Assembly (NCBI GenBank): GCA_963666995.1 | Contig: OY762941.1 | Span: 186,001 to 250,000, forward strand | Source: Syntrophobacter sp963666995 | GTDB lineage: Bacteria; Desulfobacterota; Syntrophobacteria; Syntrophobacterales; Syntrophobacteraceae | Reading direction: 5' to 3' | DNA length: 64,000 bases | Part shown: piece after piece, positions 1 to 9,045 of the stretch | Numbering within the stretch: the first letter of the stretch is position 1 | Layout of the letters: each line of letters begins with the position of its first letter | The notes under the pieces: model-generated | Seen by the model: only the letters and a program-made list of their open reading frames with translations | Databases searched by the model: none | Told to the model about the DNA's origin: nothing | Translations under genes and position numbers: made by a program

Positions 1-1444
1 TGAGCGCGACCCCCCGGTCCATGTAGGCGGTTCGCATTTCCTCGATTGCCTGGAGGACCACTTGTTCGGTATCCACCAGCCCAAGTTCCAGTCTGGTGCG
101 ACCCAGTTCCATCCGGCTGATATCGAGCAGGTTCTCGATGATGCGATAGAGCCGGTCGCTGTCTTCGCGCGCGATGGCAAGAATCTCCGTTTGCCTCGGG
201 GTCAGCGCTCCGAGTTTTTCACTGAGGAGCACATGGGTTGCGAGCCGCACGGATGTGAGCGGGGTTTTGAGTTCGTGGGATACGGTGGAGATCAGGCCGC
301 TTTTTACCTCATCGAGCCGGCGCATGCGCGTTACGTCCGAGAGCACCAGAGTGATGCCGATCAAATGGTGATCCTCGTCCAGGATCGGGATGACCCTCGG
401 GAGGAAAAAGCACTCCTCTCCTTCCCTGAAGACCTGGATTGCCGCATCGTAGCCCTGGTGATCGACGGGCCGCATTTCGTGAATCGCTTTGGCAAAGATC
501 TCGCTGATTTTATCGTTTCCAGCCGACTGAACGGTGGAATCCGGTTTGAGACCGAACAACACCCGGGCCATATCATTTGAGATCTCGATTTCGCCCGCCG
601 GACTGCAAATGGCAACGGCGTCCGAGAGCGAATCGAGAGCCGATTGCGTAGCGCGCTGGGTTCGAAGCAGGCGAGCCCGGTCCGTTCGCCTGAACTCCCG
701 GAGACTCGATGCCATTTCGTTGAAAGCCGCGGCCAGTTGCCCGATTTCATCCTTCGATCGCGGTTTGACGACCAGGTCGAGATTTCCCTGCTGGATGTCC
801 CGCACCGAGTTGGTGAGACTTGCAATCGGCCGTACAATGGAAGGCGCGATCACGGCCACGAGAATGACGGCAAGCGCGATTCCGGAGAGAACCAGGGCGA
901 TCATCGTGTGATTCGTTTCGCTCGCCTGCCGGCGGGCCTGACCATCGACGGACACCATATTGTTGAGATTGATGTCGATGATCCGCTGAGCGACCTCCCG
1001 GACCTCCTCGGAATGGGGCAGAAGGTGGCTCCGATAAAAGTCCCTGCGATCGGGCCCGGCATCGGGCAACCGCAAGAACGTTTCGAATTCGCTCCGAAAG
1101 TTACCCCAAGACTCCGTCAGCCGATCCGTCAATTCCTGTTCGCCCGGGACCGTTACGTTCCCCTGCTGGAACTTAAGGTTCTTTTCAGATTCCTGAATGG
1201 CTGACGCGCTCTCCCGGCCGGGATCAACCCCCCCCTCCCAAAGAGAGACCTCGGCAATCCGATCGAGACGCTCGACAGCAGCATTGATCTTGAGACATGC
1301 GGCAACGCTGTCATAGTTCTCCCGGAAGATCCGCTCTATCGCCGTACTGGACCGAGTGACGGTTCGAACGCTCATCAAGCCCACGATCAGCAGGATTATC
1401 AGCGGCCCGCAGAATGCAACGGCCAATTTGGATTTCAGACGCAT
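1..1444 (-). CDS. HAMP-PAS sensor histidine kinase (partial, C-terminus beyond window)
   Basis: Membrane histidine kinase, 481 residues visible; the ATPase domain lies beyond the window edge. Order seen: N-terminal membrane segment (about residues 6-24), an extracytoplasmic region of about 160 residues, a second membrane segment (about 185-205), HAMP linker, a PAS-like region, then the phosphoacceptor helix with H-box VSHELKTPL (His390). The ATG is preceded by GGAGGAGG at good spacing. It follows the kdp genes on the same strand after a 366-bp gap with its own promoter signals, so it probably senses a signal tied to potassium or envelope state. It is not a KdpD: it has no KdpD, USP or DUF4118 module, which sit in the separate protein at 1811-3061. 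Its response regulator should lie just outside the window. Kinase call firm; potassium role inferred. Confidence 0.88.
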   Translation of the reverse strand, partial: MRLKSKLAVAFCGPLIILLIVGLMSVRTVTRSSTAIERIFRENYDSVAACLKINAAVERLDRIAEVSLWEGGVDPGRESASAIQESEKNLKFQQGNVTVPGEQELTDRLTESWGNFRSEFETFLRLPDAGPDRRDFYRSHLLPHSEEVREVAQRIIDINLNNMVSVDGQARRQASETNHTMIALVLSGIALAVILVAVIAPSIVRPIASLTNSVRDIQQGNLDLVVKPRSKDEIGQLAAAFNEMASSLREFRRTDRARLLRTQRATQSALDSLSDAVAICSPAGEIEISNDMARVLFGLKPDSTVQSAGNDKISEIFAKAIHEMRPVDHQGYDAAIQVFREGEECFFLPRVIPILDEDHHLIGITLVLSDVTRMRRLDEVKSGLISTVSHELKTPLTSVRLATHVLLSEKLGALTPRQTEILAIAREDSDRLYRIIENLLDISRMELGRTRLELGLVDTEQVVLQAIEEMRTAYMDRGVAL

Positions 1445-1472
1445 CGCCTATCCTCCTCCGGCACTAAAGTGA

Positions 1473-1488
1473 GGCAAAGTGTATGCCA
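1473..1488 (-). promoter_or_regulatory. sigma-54 (-24/-12) promoter for the histidine kinase
   Basis: On the minus strand the element reads TGGCAT-ACACT-TTGC, close to the sigma-54 consensus TGGCAC-N5-TTGC, with GG and GC exactly 10 bases apart. The expected start point (about 1462) lies just before the ribosome site of the kinase gene. Two copies of CATTTTGAAATC lie about 90 and 120 bp upstream, where an enhancer-binding activator would sit. Confidence 0.65.
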
Positions 1489-1570
1489 TATCGCATCCAT
1501 CCGGCAAATCAACAAAATTCAATGACTCAAGTGAGTTAAGTCCGATTGAGCATTTCGGAAAGAGTGGAAG

Positions 1571-1614
1571 GATTTCAAAATGCAGGGTAACTCACTTTGG
1601 GGGATTTCAAAATG
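1571..1614. promoter_or_regulatory. paired GATTTCAAAATG sites (candidate activator sites)
   Basis: GATTTCAAAATG occurs at 1571-1582 and again at 1603-1614, an exact repeat with a 32-bp period (three helical turns), so both copies face the same side of the helix. Each is an imperfect palindrome. They lie upstream of the sigma-54 element at 1473-1488. The same motif, in a pair about 33 bp apart, lies upstream of the kdp operon (9046-9093). Confidence 0.6.
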
Positions 1615-1810
1615 AACTATTCAAAAAACAGTTTCTTCCGCAACGCCGGTTGGTGTCGGATCGTTTGAACGTGGTCTTCGGAGGGCGGGGTTAAGCCCAC
1701 AACTGCCGCCTGGATGGACCAGATGCAGCCAGGGCAGACTGTGTGCCCGGCTGTGATTGATATGTGCTCCAGGGGCAAGTTTCCATGTTGTTTCATACAG
1801 TTTGCTTCAT

Positions 1811-3061
1811 TCAGGTCCGGCAGGGGGCTCCGCTCTCGCTCAGGTGTTCCACTTCCAATGCCAGGGCGACCTGTCTAACCAGTGATTCCAAAAGGGATAA
1901 TTGTTCATGGAAAAGGAAGCGTTCCGGATCTCTGGGCCGCAAGGCCAAAACCCCCAGGGAGGAATCCGCCGCCCGGAGCGGCACACACAGGATTTTGATC
2001 TCCGGCGAGGTCCGAGTCCCCCACCCCGCCGACTGTCCGGCATCGAAAGCCGTTTGGGCGACGTTGAGCTCTTTCACTATATCTTTCTCGAAGACGGAAG
2101 AAACATCACCGGCCGCAGCTTTCAGCCTCCCTTTTTCTTCCGGAAAGAGCACCACGATCGTGCAGTCGAAGATCTCCGAGATATGCTGCACCGCCGCCGC
2201 CAGAATCTTCTCGACCCCCCTTGTGCCGGCGAGCTGACGGCTGAGCCCGTGCATGGCGGCCGCCTGACGCTCCTGCAGACGGGCGGTCGCGGTTTGCTGC
2301 CGCATCAGGGTGGTCAGGTGGCTGATCGTCAGGGAAACCAGGAACATGACAATGAAGGTAACGATGTACTGGGCCTCATCGACCGTGAACGAAAATCGGG
2401 GAGGGACAAAAAAGAAGTCAAACGCCAGAACGCTCAGGAGAGAGACAAGGATGCCCGGCCCCCTTCCGCAGTCAATGGCGGTCACCATCACCCCCAGTAA
2501 ATACACCATAATGAGGTTGCTGAGGGCGAAATGAGGGTACATGAGAAAGCAGAGCACGTTGGCCAGGATAAAATACAACAGGCCGGTCCCATAGTCGGTC
2601 CAGCGGAATTCCGCGGCTCGAATGACGAATGCGGGCTCTCGTGGTTCCACCGGTTCTCCGGAAATGACGTAGACATCGATCTCCCCGCTGATTCGCATCA
2701 GCCGATCCACCGGATTCCTGAGGAGAATGCCTTTCCACCGTGAAGCGCCGGGCTTACCGGCGATAATCCTGGTTATGTTCCGTTGCCGGGCAAAGCCGGC
2801 AATCTCCTCAGCCACGTTCCGGCCTGTCAGGGTGAACGTCTCCGCCCCCAGTTGTTCCGCCAGCCGCAAGTTGTCGAAAGCACGGTTTCGCTCCGCTTCC
2901 GGCAGCATCAGCATTCTGGGTTGCTCGACATATACCGCATACCATTTGGCATGCAGACCATCGGCCATTTTCCCGGCCGAGTTGATCACTTTAGCGGATG
3001 ACGGGCTGGGCCCTACGCACACCAGGAGCCTTTCCGCCGTGGGCTTCACAATGTCTGCCAC
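1811..3061 (-). CDS. kdpN: KdpD-like non-kinase potassium sensor (USP-DUF4118-GAF)
   Basis: A 416-residue protein built from the input half of KdpD without catalytic parts: a universal-stress-protein fold (about residues 10-130), four closely spaced membrane helices of DUF4118 type (about 155-250, including the FDFFFVPPRFSF signature) and a GAF-like domain (about 275-405). It lacks both the N-terminal KdpD nucleotide-binding domain and the C-terminal histidine kinase. Such proteins next to kdp genes are named KdpN in some deltaproteobacteria. The GTG start has GGGAGG upstream. It lies 252 bp after kdpC on the same strand. It probably monitors potassium or envelope state and acts through the separate kinase downstream or directly on the pump; that link is inferred. 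Confidence 0.8.
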   Translation of the reverse strand: MADIVKPTAERLLVCVGPSPSSAKVINSAGKMADGLHAKWYAVYVEQPRMLMLPEAERNRAFDNLRLAEQLGAETFTLTGRNVAEEIAGFARQRNITRIIAGKPGASRWKGILLRNPVDRLMRISGEIDVYVISGEPVEPREPAFVIRAAEFRWTDYGTGLLYFILANVLCFLMYPHFALSNLIMVYLLGVMVTAIDCGRGPGILVSLLSVLAFDFFFVPPRFSFTVDEAQYIVTFIVMFLVSLTISHLTTLMRQQTATARLQERQAAAMHGLSRQLAGTRGVEKILAAAVQHISEIFDCTIVVLFPEEKGRLKAAAGDVSSVFEKDIVKELNVAQTAFDAGQSAGWGTRTSPEIKILCVPLRAADSSLGVLALRPRDPERFLFHEQLSLLESLVRQVALALEVEHLSESGAPCRT

Positions 3062-3313
3062 CGTTTACCTCCCTCGCTCATGTTTTGACTGGTATTTTAA
3101 GCACGCTTTCCACGAAAGACATGAAAGGGCGGTAAGATTCCATCCAAAAGCGACAGGACTCCCCTCCCCTCCGGGAAAGATAGTCTGGACGGGAGAGAGC
3201 GGCTGGGATGAGGAAAACACAGCCGATCGGAAAAGCCGGCATCTCCCATTTCCACCCACCCTTCCCGTCCAGAGGGGAAAAGCCGCGGATGCCCCGCCTC
3301 CAGGAGCGTGTGC

Positions 3314-4327
3314 TTACGGCGATCCGTACCGCTTGCGCAGTTCGAGGTTCACCTCGAGCACATTCACAAACCTCTCTCCGGCAAGCCCCCCGAATGGCGC
3401 CGAAGAGTTTTCCCGCAGGATCCCCTCAATCTCTTTTCGAACCGCTGCAGGGTCGCGTTTCAGGTCGGCGGCCCACTTGGAGGCCACCCGATCGATTTGG
3501 AACCGCGCATTCTTGAGTGAGATGTGAGGGTCGAGTCCGGAGGCGGATGTGGTGACCATATCGCCGGGGACATCCTGAAGGTCGGCCTCGGGGTGGTCTT
3601 GCCGCCACATGTCAAAAAAGATCGACTGGATGTCCGCCCCTTCGCCGACCGGCTCAACCGTCGTTTCAGTTTTGCCGCCGGCTCCTTCGCGACTGACGAT
3701 CGAAGGAAACTTACCGGGATTTTCCCCGGAGAAATTTTCGAAGAACATGACGGCCAGATCGTCGGCCTTTGGCTGTGGAGTGCCCGGATTGTCTTTAACC
3801 CACTCCGCAACAAGCGCGGGATGCGCCGCTGTCCAACCGTCCACACAGGCGATGTGTGCCGGGTCGGCCTTGACCCAGGCCTGAGCGAGGGCGTTGTGCA
3901 ACTCCGCCCACTGGGCGACGATGTGCGGACTCCCCTGGTAGACATCTCTCCTGAACCAGCCCTCTATATCGGGGGCGACGGATTGCCCGGCGTTCGGACC
4001 GCTCCGGTACTTCACGATCGGGCCGAGCACCCTGGCGACACGGTCGCGCAGCGCGTAGTTCGAAGCCGCCAGAGTGGACGAGGCCGAGGCCGAGGCATCG
4101 TAGGACGCAGCGGAGGGGCGGGGCTGAAAGTACTCATCCGCGGTAAACGGCTGCGCGACAAGTTTCGATCCGACCAGCTTGCCGTCGGGGCCCGTCAACA
4201 TGCTGCCGTTTGCCTGGAAGGGGAAAAATGTCTGTCCGACAGCCCATAGCGCAAGGGGATAGATACCGCAGCAAATGATTACCGCAAGGAAAAGCAATTG
4301 CAGACTTTTTGAAAGGTAGCTCAACAT
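3314..4327 (-). CDS. kdpC: Potassium-transporting ATPase subunit C, with large internal insertion
   Basis: Accessory subunit of the KdpFABC pump, anchored by one N-terminal membrane helix (about residues 8-30) with the rest outside the membrane. Recognised by the N-terminal region with VGSKLVAQPF and YFQPRPSAASYD and by the C-terminal DVPGDMVTTSASGLDPHIS (252-270). At 337 residues it is far longer than the usual 190 or so: about 145 extra residues (roughly 106-250) separate the two conserved parts and contain repeated W-V-K-x-(D/N)-P segments. The start chosen has GGGAGG eight bases upstream; a longer frame begins nine codons earlier without a better site. It follows kdpB by 29 bp. Confidence 0.93.
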   Translation of the reverse strand: MLSYLSKSLQLLFLAVIICCGIYPLALWAVGQTFFPFQANGSMLTGPDGKLVGSKLVAQPFTADEYFQPRPSAASYDASASASSTLAASNYALRDRVARVLGPIVKYRSGPNAGQSVAPDIEGWFRRDVYQGSPHIVAQWAELHNALAQAWVKADPAHIACVDGWTAAHPALVAEWVKDNPGTPQPKADDLAVMFFENFSGENPGKFPSIVSREGAGGKTETTVEPVGEGADIQSIFFDMWRQDHPEADLQDVPGDMVTTSASGLDPHISLKNARFQIDRVASKWAADLKRDPAAVRKEIEGILRENSSAPFGGLAGERFVNVLEVNLELRKRYGSP

Positions 4328-4356
4328 GTATTTACCTCCCTGGGTTCGCTGCAATG

Positions 4357-6519
4357 TCAGCTCACCAGATGCAGACCCACCATGATAAGGTCGATCAGTT
4401 TGATGCCGATGAAGGGGATGAGCACTCCCCCCAGTCCCCAGATCAGCATATTCCTGCGCAAAAGGGCATCGGCGCCAAGCGGCCGGTATCGGACCCCCTT
4501 AAGCGCAACCGGGATCAGAAAGGGGATAATCAACGCATTGAAGATCACGGCCGACAGAATGGCCGACGTCGGCGAATGCAGATGCATGACGTCGATGGCT
4601 TTCAGCCAAGGCAGAGTGCCGGCAAAAAGCGCAGGGATGATCGCAAAATATTTGGCCACATCGTTGGCGATCGAAAAAGTTGTCAGGGAACCTCGGGTCA
4701 CGAGGAGCTGCTTTCCGATCTCCACGACTTCGATAACCTTGGTAGGATCGCTGTCCAGATCGACCATGTTGGCCGCGTCCTTCGCGGCCTGCGTGCCGGC
4801 GTTCATGGCCAGGGCCACGTCAGCCTGCGCCAGGGCGGGCGCATCGTTCGTGCCGTCGCCCATCATGGCCACCAGCTTCCCCCCGGCCTGCTCCTTTCGG
4901 ATGTAAGCGAGCTTCGTCTCAGGCGTCGCCTGGGCGAGGAAGTCATCGACTCCCGCCTGTGCAGCGATCGTCGCCGCCGTCAGAGGATTGTCCCCCGTGA
5001 TCATGACGGTCCGCAGCCCCATTTTCCTCAACCGATCGAAGCGCTCCTGCATGTGGGGTTTTAAAATGTCCTCGAGAACGACCACCCCGGCGATCCGGCG
5101 GTCGTCGGCCACGATCAGCGGGGTCGCGCCCTTGGATGCGACGCTGTCGACCAGCACGCCGATACCCTCCGGAACGCGGCCCCCGCCCGCCTCTGTAAAA
5201 GCGATGACGGTATCCGGCGCGCCTTTTCGGATTCGGCGTCCGTCGGGGAGATCGATGCCGCTCATGCGTGTTTGGGCCGTAAAGGGCACGAACCGCGCAT
5301 CCGGAGGCACGACAACCGGGCTTCCGTTCTCTTTCTCGAACAACTTCACGATGCTTCTGCCCTCGGGGGTCTCATCGGCCGCGGACGACAGGGCGGCCAG
5401 CCGGCCGACGTCGGCCGCCGAATACTCTCCGATCGGCAGGAACGTCGTTGCGTTCCGGTTCCCCATCGTGATTGTGCCCGTCTTATCCAGCAGGACGACA
5501 TCGATGTCGCCGGCCAGTTCCACGGCCTTGCCGCTCTTGGCGATGATGTTTGCCTGTAGGGCCCGGTCCATGCCCGCGATTCCGATGGCGGCCAGCAAGG
5601 CGCCGATGGTCGTGGGAATGAGGCAGACAAGGAGCGCGATGAGGGTCGGGATATCGGTTCCGAGGCTTTTCAGAGGTTCGTGAAGCCCGAGGTAACCCAT
5701 CATGTACTGCTCTGCGTTCCAGGCCATCGCCCAAAGCGGAATGACCACGATCAGGAACACCAGCGTAAAAGCCGAGAGCAACAGGGTGAGGGCAATCTCA
5801 TTTGGAGTCCGTTGACGGATCGCGCCCTCGACCAGGGCGATCATCCGGTCGAGAAAGGATTCACCGGCGCCGCTGGTTATCTGAACGACGATTCGGTCGG
5901 AGAGGACAACCGTTCCGCCGGTCACGCCGGATCGGTCACCGCCCGCATCGCGAATGACCGGAGCGGACTCGCCGGTGATCGCGGATTCGTCAACCGCAGC
6001 CACCCCTTCCATGATTTCACCGTCGCCGGGGATGGTTTGACCCGCCCGCACGACGACACGATCGCCCGGTTTAAGAGCCGTCGAGGATATCTCCTCGACG
6101 GCCCCCGCAGCGTTCAACCGATAGGCCAACGTATCGTGACGGGCCCTCCTCAGCGATTCTGCCTGGGCTTTGCCGCGGGCTTCGGCAAGGGCCGTGGCGA
6201 AGTTCGCGAACAGGACGGTCAGGAACAGCCATGCATCGACCGCGATAAAATAGCCGATCGGCACCTCGCTCACCTCTTCGCCCCACGCCGCCTGCAATAT
6301 GAACAGCAGGGTGAGGAAGGCCCCGACCTCGACCACGAACATCACGGGATTGTTCCACTGGATGTCGGGCCGCAACATGACGAAAGCCTGCTTGAAGGCC
6401 GCCATGGCTGTTTCCTTTTCCAGCAGCCGCTGCGGTTTTATGCGGCGCTGCGGTTGCGGCTGTTCTCGAGGCGCGCGGACCTCCCAGGCGGTTTCCGCAG
6501 AATTGACTGCTTTATTCAT
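4357..6519 (-). CDS. kdpB: Potassium-transporting P-type ATPase subunit B
   Basis: Catalytic subunit of the KdpFABC complex in the inner membrane; ATP hydrolysis drives high-affinity potassium uptake through KdpA. The phosphorylation motif DKTGT (in VVLLDKTGTITMGNR), the TGES actuator motif and the hinge GDGTNDAPAL are all present and intact. At 720 residues it is about 40 longer than the E. coli protein, mostly a charged, proline-rich N-terminal extension before the first helix. GGAGG precedes the ATG. It sits between kdpA and kdpC in the standard order. Confidence 0.98.
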   Translation of the reverse strand: MNKAVNSAETAWEVRAPREQPQPQRRIKPQRLLEKETAMAAFKQAFVMLRPDIQWNNPVMFVVEVGAFLTLLFILQAAWGEEVSEVPIGYFIAVDAWLFLTVLFANFATALAEARGKAQAESLRRARHDTLAYRLNAAGAVEEISSTALKPGDRVVVRAGQTIPGDGEIMEGVAAVDESAITGESAPVIRDAGGDRSGVTGGTVVLSDRIVVQITSGAGESFLDRMIALVEGAIRQRTPNEIALTLLLSAFTLVFLIVVIPLWAMAWNAEQYMMGYLGLHEPLKSLGTDIPTLIALLVCLIPTTIGALLAAIGIAGMDRALQANIIAKSGKAVELAGDIDVVLLDKTGTITMGNRNATTFLPIGEYSAADVGRLAALSSAADETPEGRSIVKLFEKENGSPVVVPPDARFVPFTAQTRMSGIDLPDGRRIRKGAPDTVIAFTEAGGGRVPEGIGVLVDSVASKGATPLIVADDRRIAGVVVLEDILKPHMQERFDRLRKMGLRTVMITGDNPLTAATIAAQAGVDDFLAQATPETKLAYIRKEQAGGKLVAMMGDGTNDAPALAQADVALAMNAGTQAAKDAANMVDLDSDPTKVIEVVEIGKQLLVTRGSLTTFSIANDVAKYFAIIPALFAGTLPWLKAIDVMHLHSPTSAILSAVIFNALIIPFLIPVALKGVRYRPLGADALLRRNMLIWGLGGVLIPFIGIKLIDLIMVGLHLVS

Positions 6520-6609
6520 CTTGTAATCCTCCGGGCATTCTATCCATCTCGAAATCCCTCGTCAGGATTTCAATGCGTTTCCATGAGCGATCGTATTAGA
6601 CATCCAAGT

Positions 6610-8436
6610 TCAGCCACCGAAGGGGATCGGCCCCAGGTGCTCGGCCAGGGGGCCCAGTGCCGCAACCGGCAGGAACAGCAGCGCGCCGATGATGAGAATC
6701 GTTCCCAGCAAAAGGAATCCAAAGGTGGAGCTGTCGTCTCGCAGCGTCCCCAGACCGAAAGGGCTCGACTTCTTGGCTCCGAGATAAGCCGCCATGGCCA
6801 TGGGCGCGATAATCGGCAGATACCGGCTGAAAATCATTACGAGGCCCGCTGCGATGTTCCATGGGATCGCCGTCGGCGCCGGATTCGGGTTGCTCGCCAA
6901 ACCATAGACAACCCCCAGTCCGTCGAAAGCAGAGCCGTTGTTGGCGGAGGCCGAGGAGAACTGGTACAGCATTTGTGAAAAACCGTGCGCCCCCGGATTG
7001 CTGGCGGCCAGGAGTCCCCAACTCGTCCCGGCAAAGAGCCCGGTGGGGAAAAGGATCATGAACGGGTGGACCAGCAGGGCAATGACCGCAAGCTTAACCT
7101 CGCGGGCCCCGATTTTCTTCCCCAGATACTCCGGCGTCCGCCCCACCATCATGCCGGCCACGAAAATCCCGATGATGACGTACAATAACATGTTGATCAT
7201 CCCCACACCTTTTCCCCCATAAATGCAGTTCAGCCACATCCCGACCATGGGCGACAGGGCGGCGATCGGATTGAGGCTGTCGGCCTCAGCGTTTACCGCC
7301 CCGCATGTCACATCAGTCGTCACCGCCGCGTACGTGGCGCCGGCCGAGGTCCCGAAGCGCAGTTCTTTTCCCTCGAGATTGCCCAGGTGCTGGTCTACCG
7401 GCAGGCTTGAGACGGCGGGAAGGGCCACCTCTCGTTTTCCTCCCGGTGCGGTGGCGCTGGGGATCTGATACATTCGGGCAGAGTGGGCCGTGAACGCCGG
7501 GTTCGGTTTCAGCGTATCGAAGTAGACCGACCAGACGATGGTGGCGATCATCAACGTCATCATGACGGAAAAGATGACAAGACCATGCCGGAACCGGCCA
7601 AGCATCCGGCCGTACATCAACACCAGCGCATACGGGAAAAGCATCATGGACAGGCAGTTCAGGAAGTTCGATAACGCAGTGGGATTCTCAAAGGGGTGAG
7701 CGGCATTCATGCCGTAAAAACCGCCCCCGTTGGTCCCGAGCATCTTGATGGACTCAAAAGCGGCCACCGGCCCGACAACGATGGTCTGGGGCTTTGCCTC
7801 GCCTTTGTCTGTAGTTCCCATGACCGCGGGTTCGAGCGTCGAGACCTGGTAAGAGCTCCGGAAAGTCATCGGGCTGCCCTGTGTTATAAAAATGAGAGAG
7901 ATGACAAAGGCTGCCGGCACGAACATGTAGACCAACACGCGCCACATATCCAGGAAGTAGTTGCCCAGAGATGAATCACTGCGCAAAGCCCGGATGACTG
8001 CTGTTAGCGCACTTAAGCCGACTGCTGCCGACACAAAGAGCATGAAGATCCCAAAGAAAATCTGGCTGAAGTTCGACAGAGTCTGTTCCCCGGCATAGTG
8101 TTGAAGGTCCGTGTTCGTCATGAACGAGGTCACCGCCTGAAAGATGGTAGTCGGGAAAATCATCCCCTTCCCACCCGGGTTCAGCGGCATCCACGGCTGG
8201 AGCGCCAGGATCAGGTAGCCAAAGACAAACATAATGATATTAAAAACGAGCAGGGAGCCGGTGTATTGCTTCCAATTCTGCGGGCCGCTGTCCAGGCGAC
8301 TTTCGAACCAGCGCAAGATCGGCAGTGGCCTGTATTTTCCGTCCATGATCCACGCCAGGTAGCGGCTCAGGGGAAACGCGATAATGGTCGCCGCCGCAAG
8401 AAGCGAAAATGGAAGAACCCAGGTTTGCGTAAACAT
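6610..8436 (-). CDS. kdpA: Potassium-transporting ATPase potassium-binding subunit A
   Basis: Channel-like subunit of KdpFABC that selects and conducts potassium. The 608-residue protein is hydrophobic throughout with about ten membrane segments and carries the family selectivity-loop sequences, for example GTNGGGFYGMNAAHPFENPT. Length is slightly above E. coli KdpA (557). AAAGGA lies upstream of the ATG. kdpF is 46 bp upstream and kdpB 90 bp downstream on the same strand. Confidence 0.98.
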   Translation of the reverse strand: MFTQTWVLPFSLLAAATIIAFPLSRYLAWIMDGKYRPLPILRWFESRLDSGPQNWKQYTGSLLVFNIIMFVFGYLILALQPWMPLNPGGKGMIFPTTIFQAVTSFMTNTDLQHYAGEQTLSNFSQIFFGIFMLFVSAAVGLSALTAVIRALRSDSSLGNYFLDMWRVLVYMFVPAAFVISLIFITQGSPMTFRSSYQVSTLEPAVMGTTDKGEAKPQTIVVGPVAAFESIKMLGTNGGGFYGMNAAHPFENPTALSNFLNCLSMMLFPYALVLMYGRMLGRFRHGLVIFSVMMTLMIATIVWSVYFDTLKPNPAFTAHSARMYQIPSATAPGGKREVALPAVSSLPVDQHLGNLEGKELRFGTSAGATYAAVTTDVTCGAVNAEADSLNPIAALSPMVGMWLNCIYGGKGVGMINMLLYVIIGIFVAGMMVGRTPEYLGKKIGAREVKLAVIALLVHPFMILFPTGLFAGTSWGLLAASNPGAHGFSQMLYQFSSASANNGSAFDGLGVVYGLASNPNPAPTAIPWNIAAGLVMIFSRYLPIIAPMAMAAYLGAKKSSPFGLGTLRDDSSTFGFLLLGTILIIGALLFLPVAALGPLAEHLGPIPFGG

Positions 8437-8482
8437 TGTATTCAGATCCTTTCAATAATTTCAGTTTGCATGCCGCTCCGGC

Positions 8483-8572
8483 TTAGAACCACTCCGGCCG
8501 TATCAGGGCCACCAGCAGGTAAACAAACAGGAAGACCGCGACGGCCGCTGTCAGAATGATCATCATCTGCAT
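8483..8572 (-). CDS. kdpF: Potassium-transporting ATPase small subunit F
   Basis: A 29-residue single-helix peptide (starts MQMMIILTAAVAVF, ends LIRPEWF) directly ahead of kdpA. Length, a single membrane span and the C-terminal (R)PE(W/K)F ending match KdpF, which stabilises the KdpABC complex. The start was set by GGTGAGGTG just before the ATG; a longer open frame in the same phase runs upstream but has no function suggested by its residues. Confidence 0.92.
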   Translation of the reverse strand: MQMMIILTAAVAVFLFVYLLVALIRPEWF

Positions 8573-8583
8573 CACCTCACCTT

Positions 8584-8679
8584 TCATATTTTCTCGCAAG
8601 CTCTCATGAACAGGCAGCATAGGCCCATCAAGACAAGGCCCAACAGAAACATGGCAAGCAGCCAGATTTCGACGTTCAT
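8584..8679 (-). CDS. small single-helix membrane protein, first gene of the kdp operon
   Basis: A 31-residue frame (begins MNVEIWLLAMFLL, ends FMRACEKI) with an excellent ribosome site (GGGAGG upstream of the ATG) and 11 bp before kdpF. It is one continuous hydrophobic helix with an acidic N-terminus and a basic, cysteine-containing C-terminus. I do not recognise a named family. Position and spacing make it part of the kdp transcript; it could be an extra small subunit or regulator of the pump. That role is inference. Confidence 0.7.
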   Translation of the reverse strand: MNVEIWLLAMFLLGLVLMGLCCLFMRACEKI

Positions 8680-8807
8680 TTCGTATTCCTCCCACATTCC
8701 GAATAAGAACTCTCCGGATCACAACCGGCGTTAAGGCACCCGAATCCTGCCAATACGTTTGGCCTCACCTTTCATTTTGAAGTATTCCGTCGCGCCCCCC
8801 TTTTCCT

Positions 8808-8822
8808 GCAACGGATTTGCCC
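8808..8822 (-). promoter_or_regulatory. candidate sigma-54 promoter for the kdp operon
   Basis: The minus strand reads GGGCAA-ATCCG-TTGC, with GG and GC ten bases apart as sigma-54 requires; the -12 half is perfect and the -24 half keeps GG and CA. Transcription would start near 8797, about 115 bases ahead of the first small gene. Paired palindromes at 9046-9093 lie upstream in the position of enhancer sites. Confidence 0.55.
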
Positions 8823-9045
8823 GGCTGCCCTGCCGGGCCGCGTCGCCCCGCAGACCATTCGAACCCACGACAGGCAGATTGTCGCTTTCCCGTAATATGC
8901 CTGCAACAGTCCGCGGTTAAAGTTAATCACCCTTTCTCCTTCAACCGGATCAATAGAGCAATCTTCGTGCCTCGGGAACGGGACACATCAACTTGTTTGA
9001 TTACAAATAGTTGTAAAGGGACAGGGGAATCGGTCGAGGTCAGGG

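Larger units (their letters stand above)
1445..1810. other. intergenic region between kdpN-like gene and kinase
   Basis: This 366-bp stretch holds the sigma-54 promoter and paired activator sites listed separately. The half nearer 1810 shows no gene or repeat that I can support. Confidence 0.6.

Noticed and set aside
5680..6978. 432-codon plus-strand frame across kdpB and kdpA
   Set aside because: Antisense shadow of clearly recognised genes.
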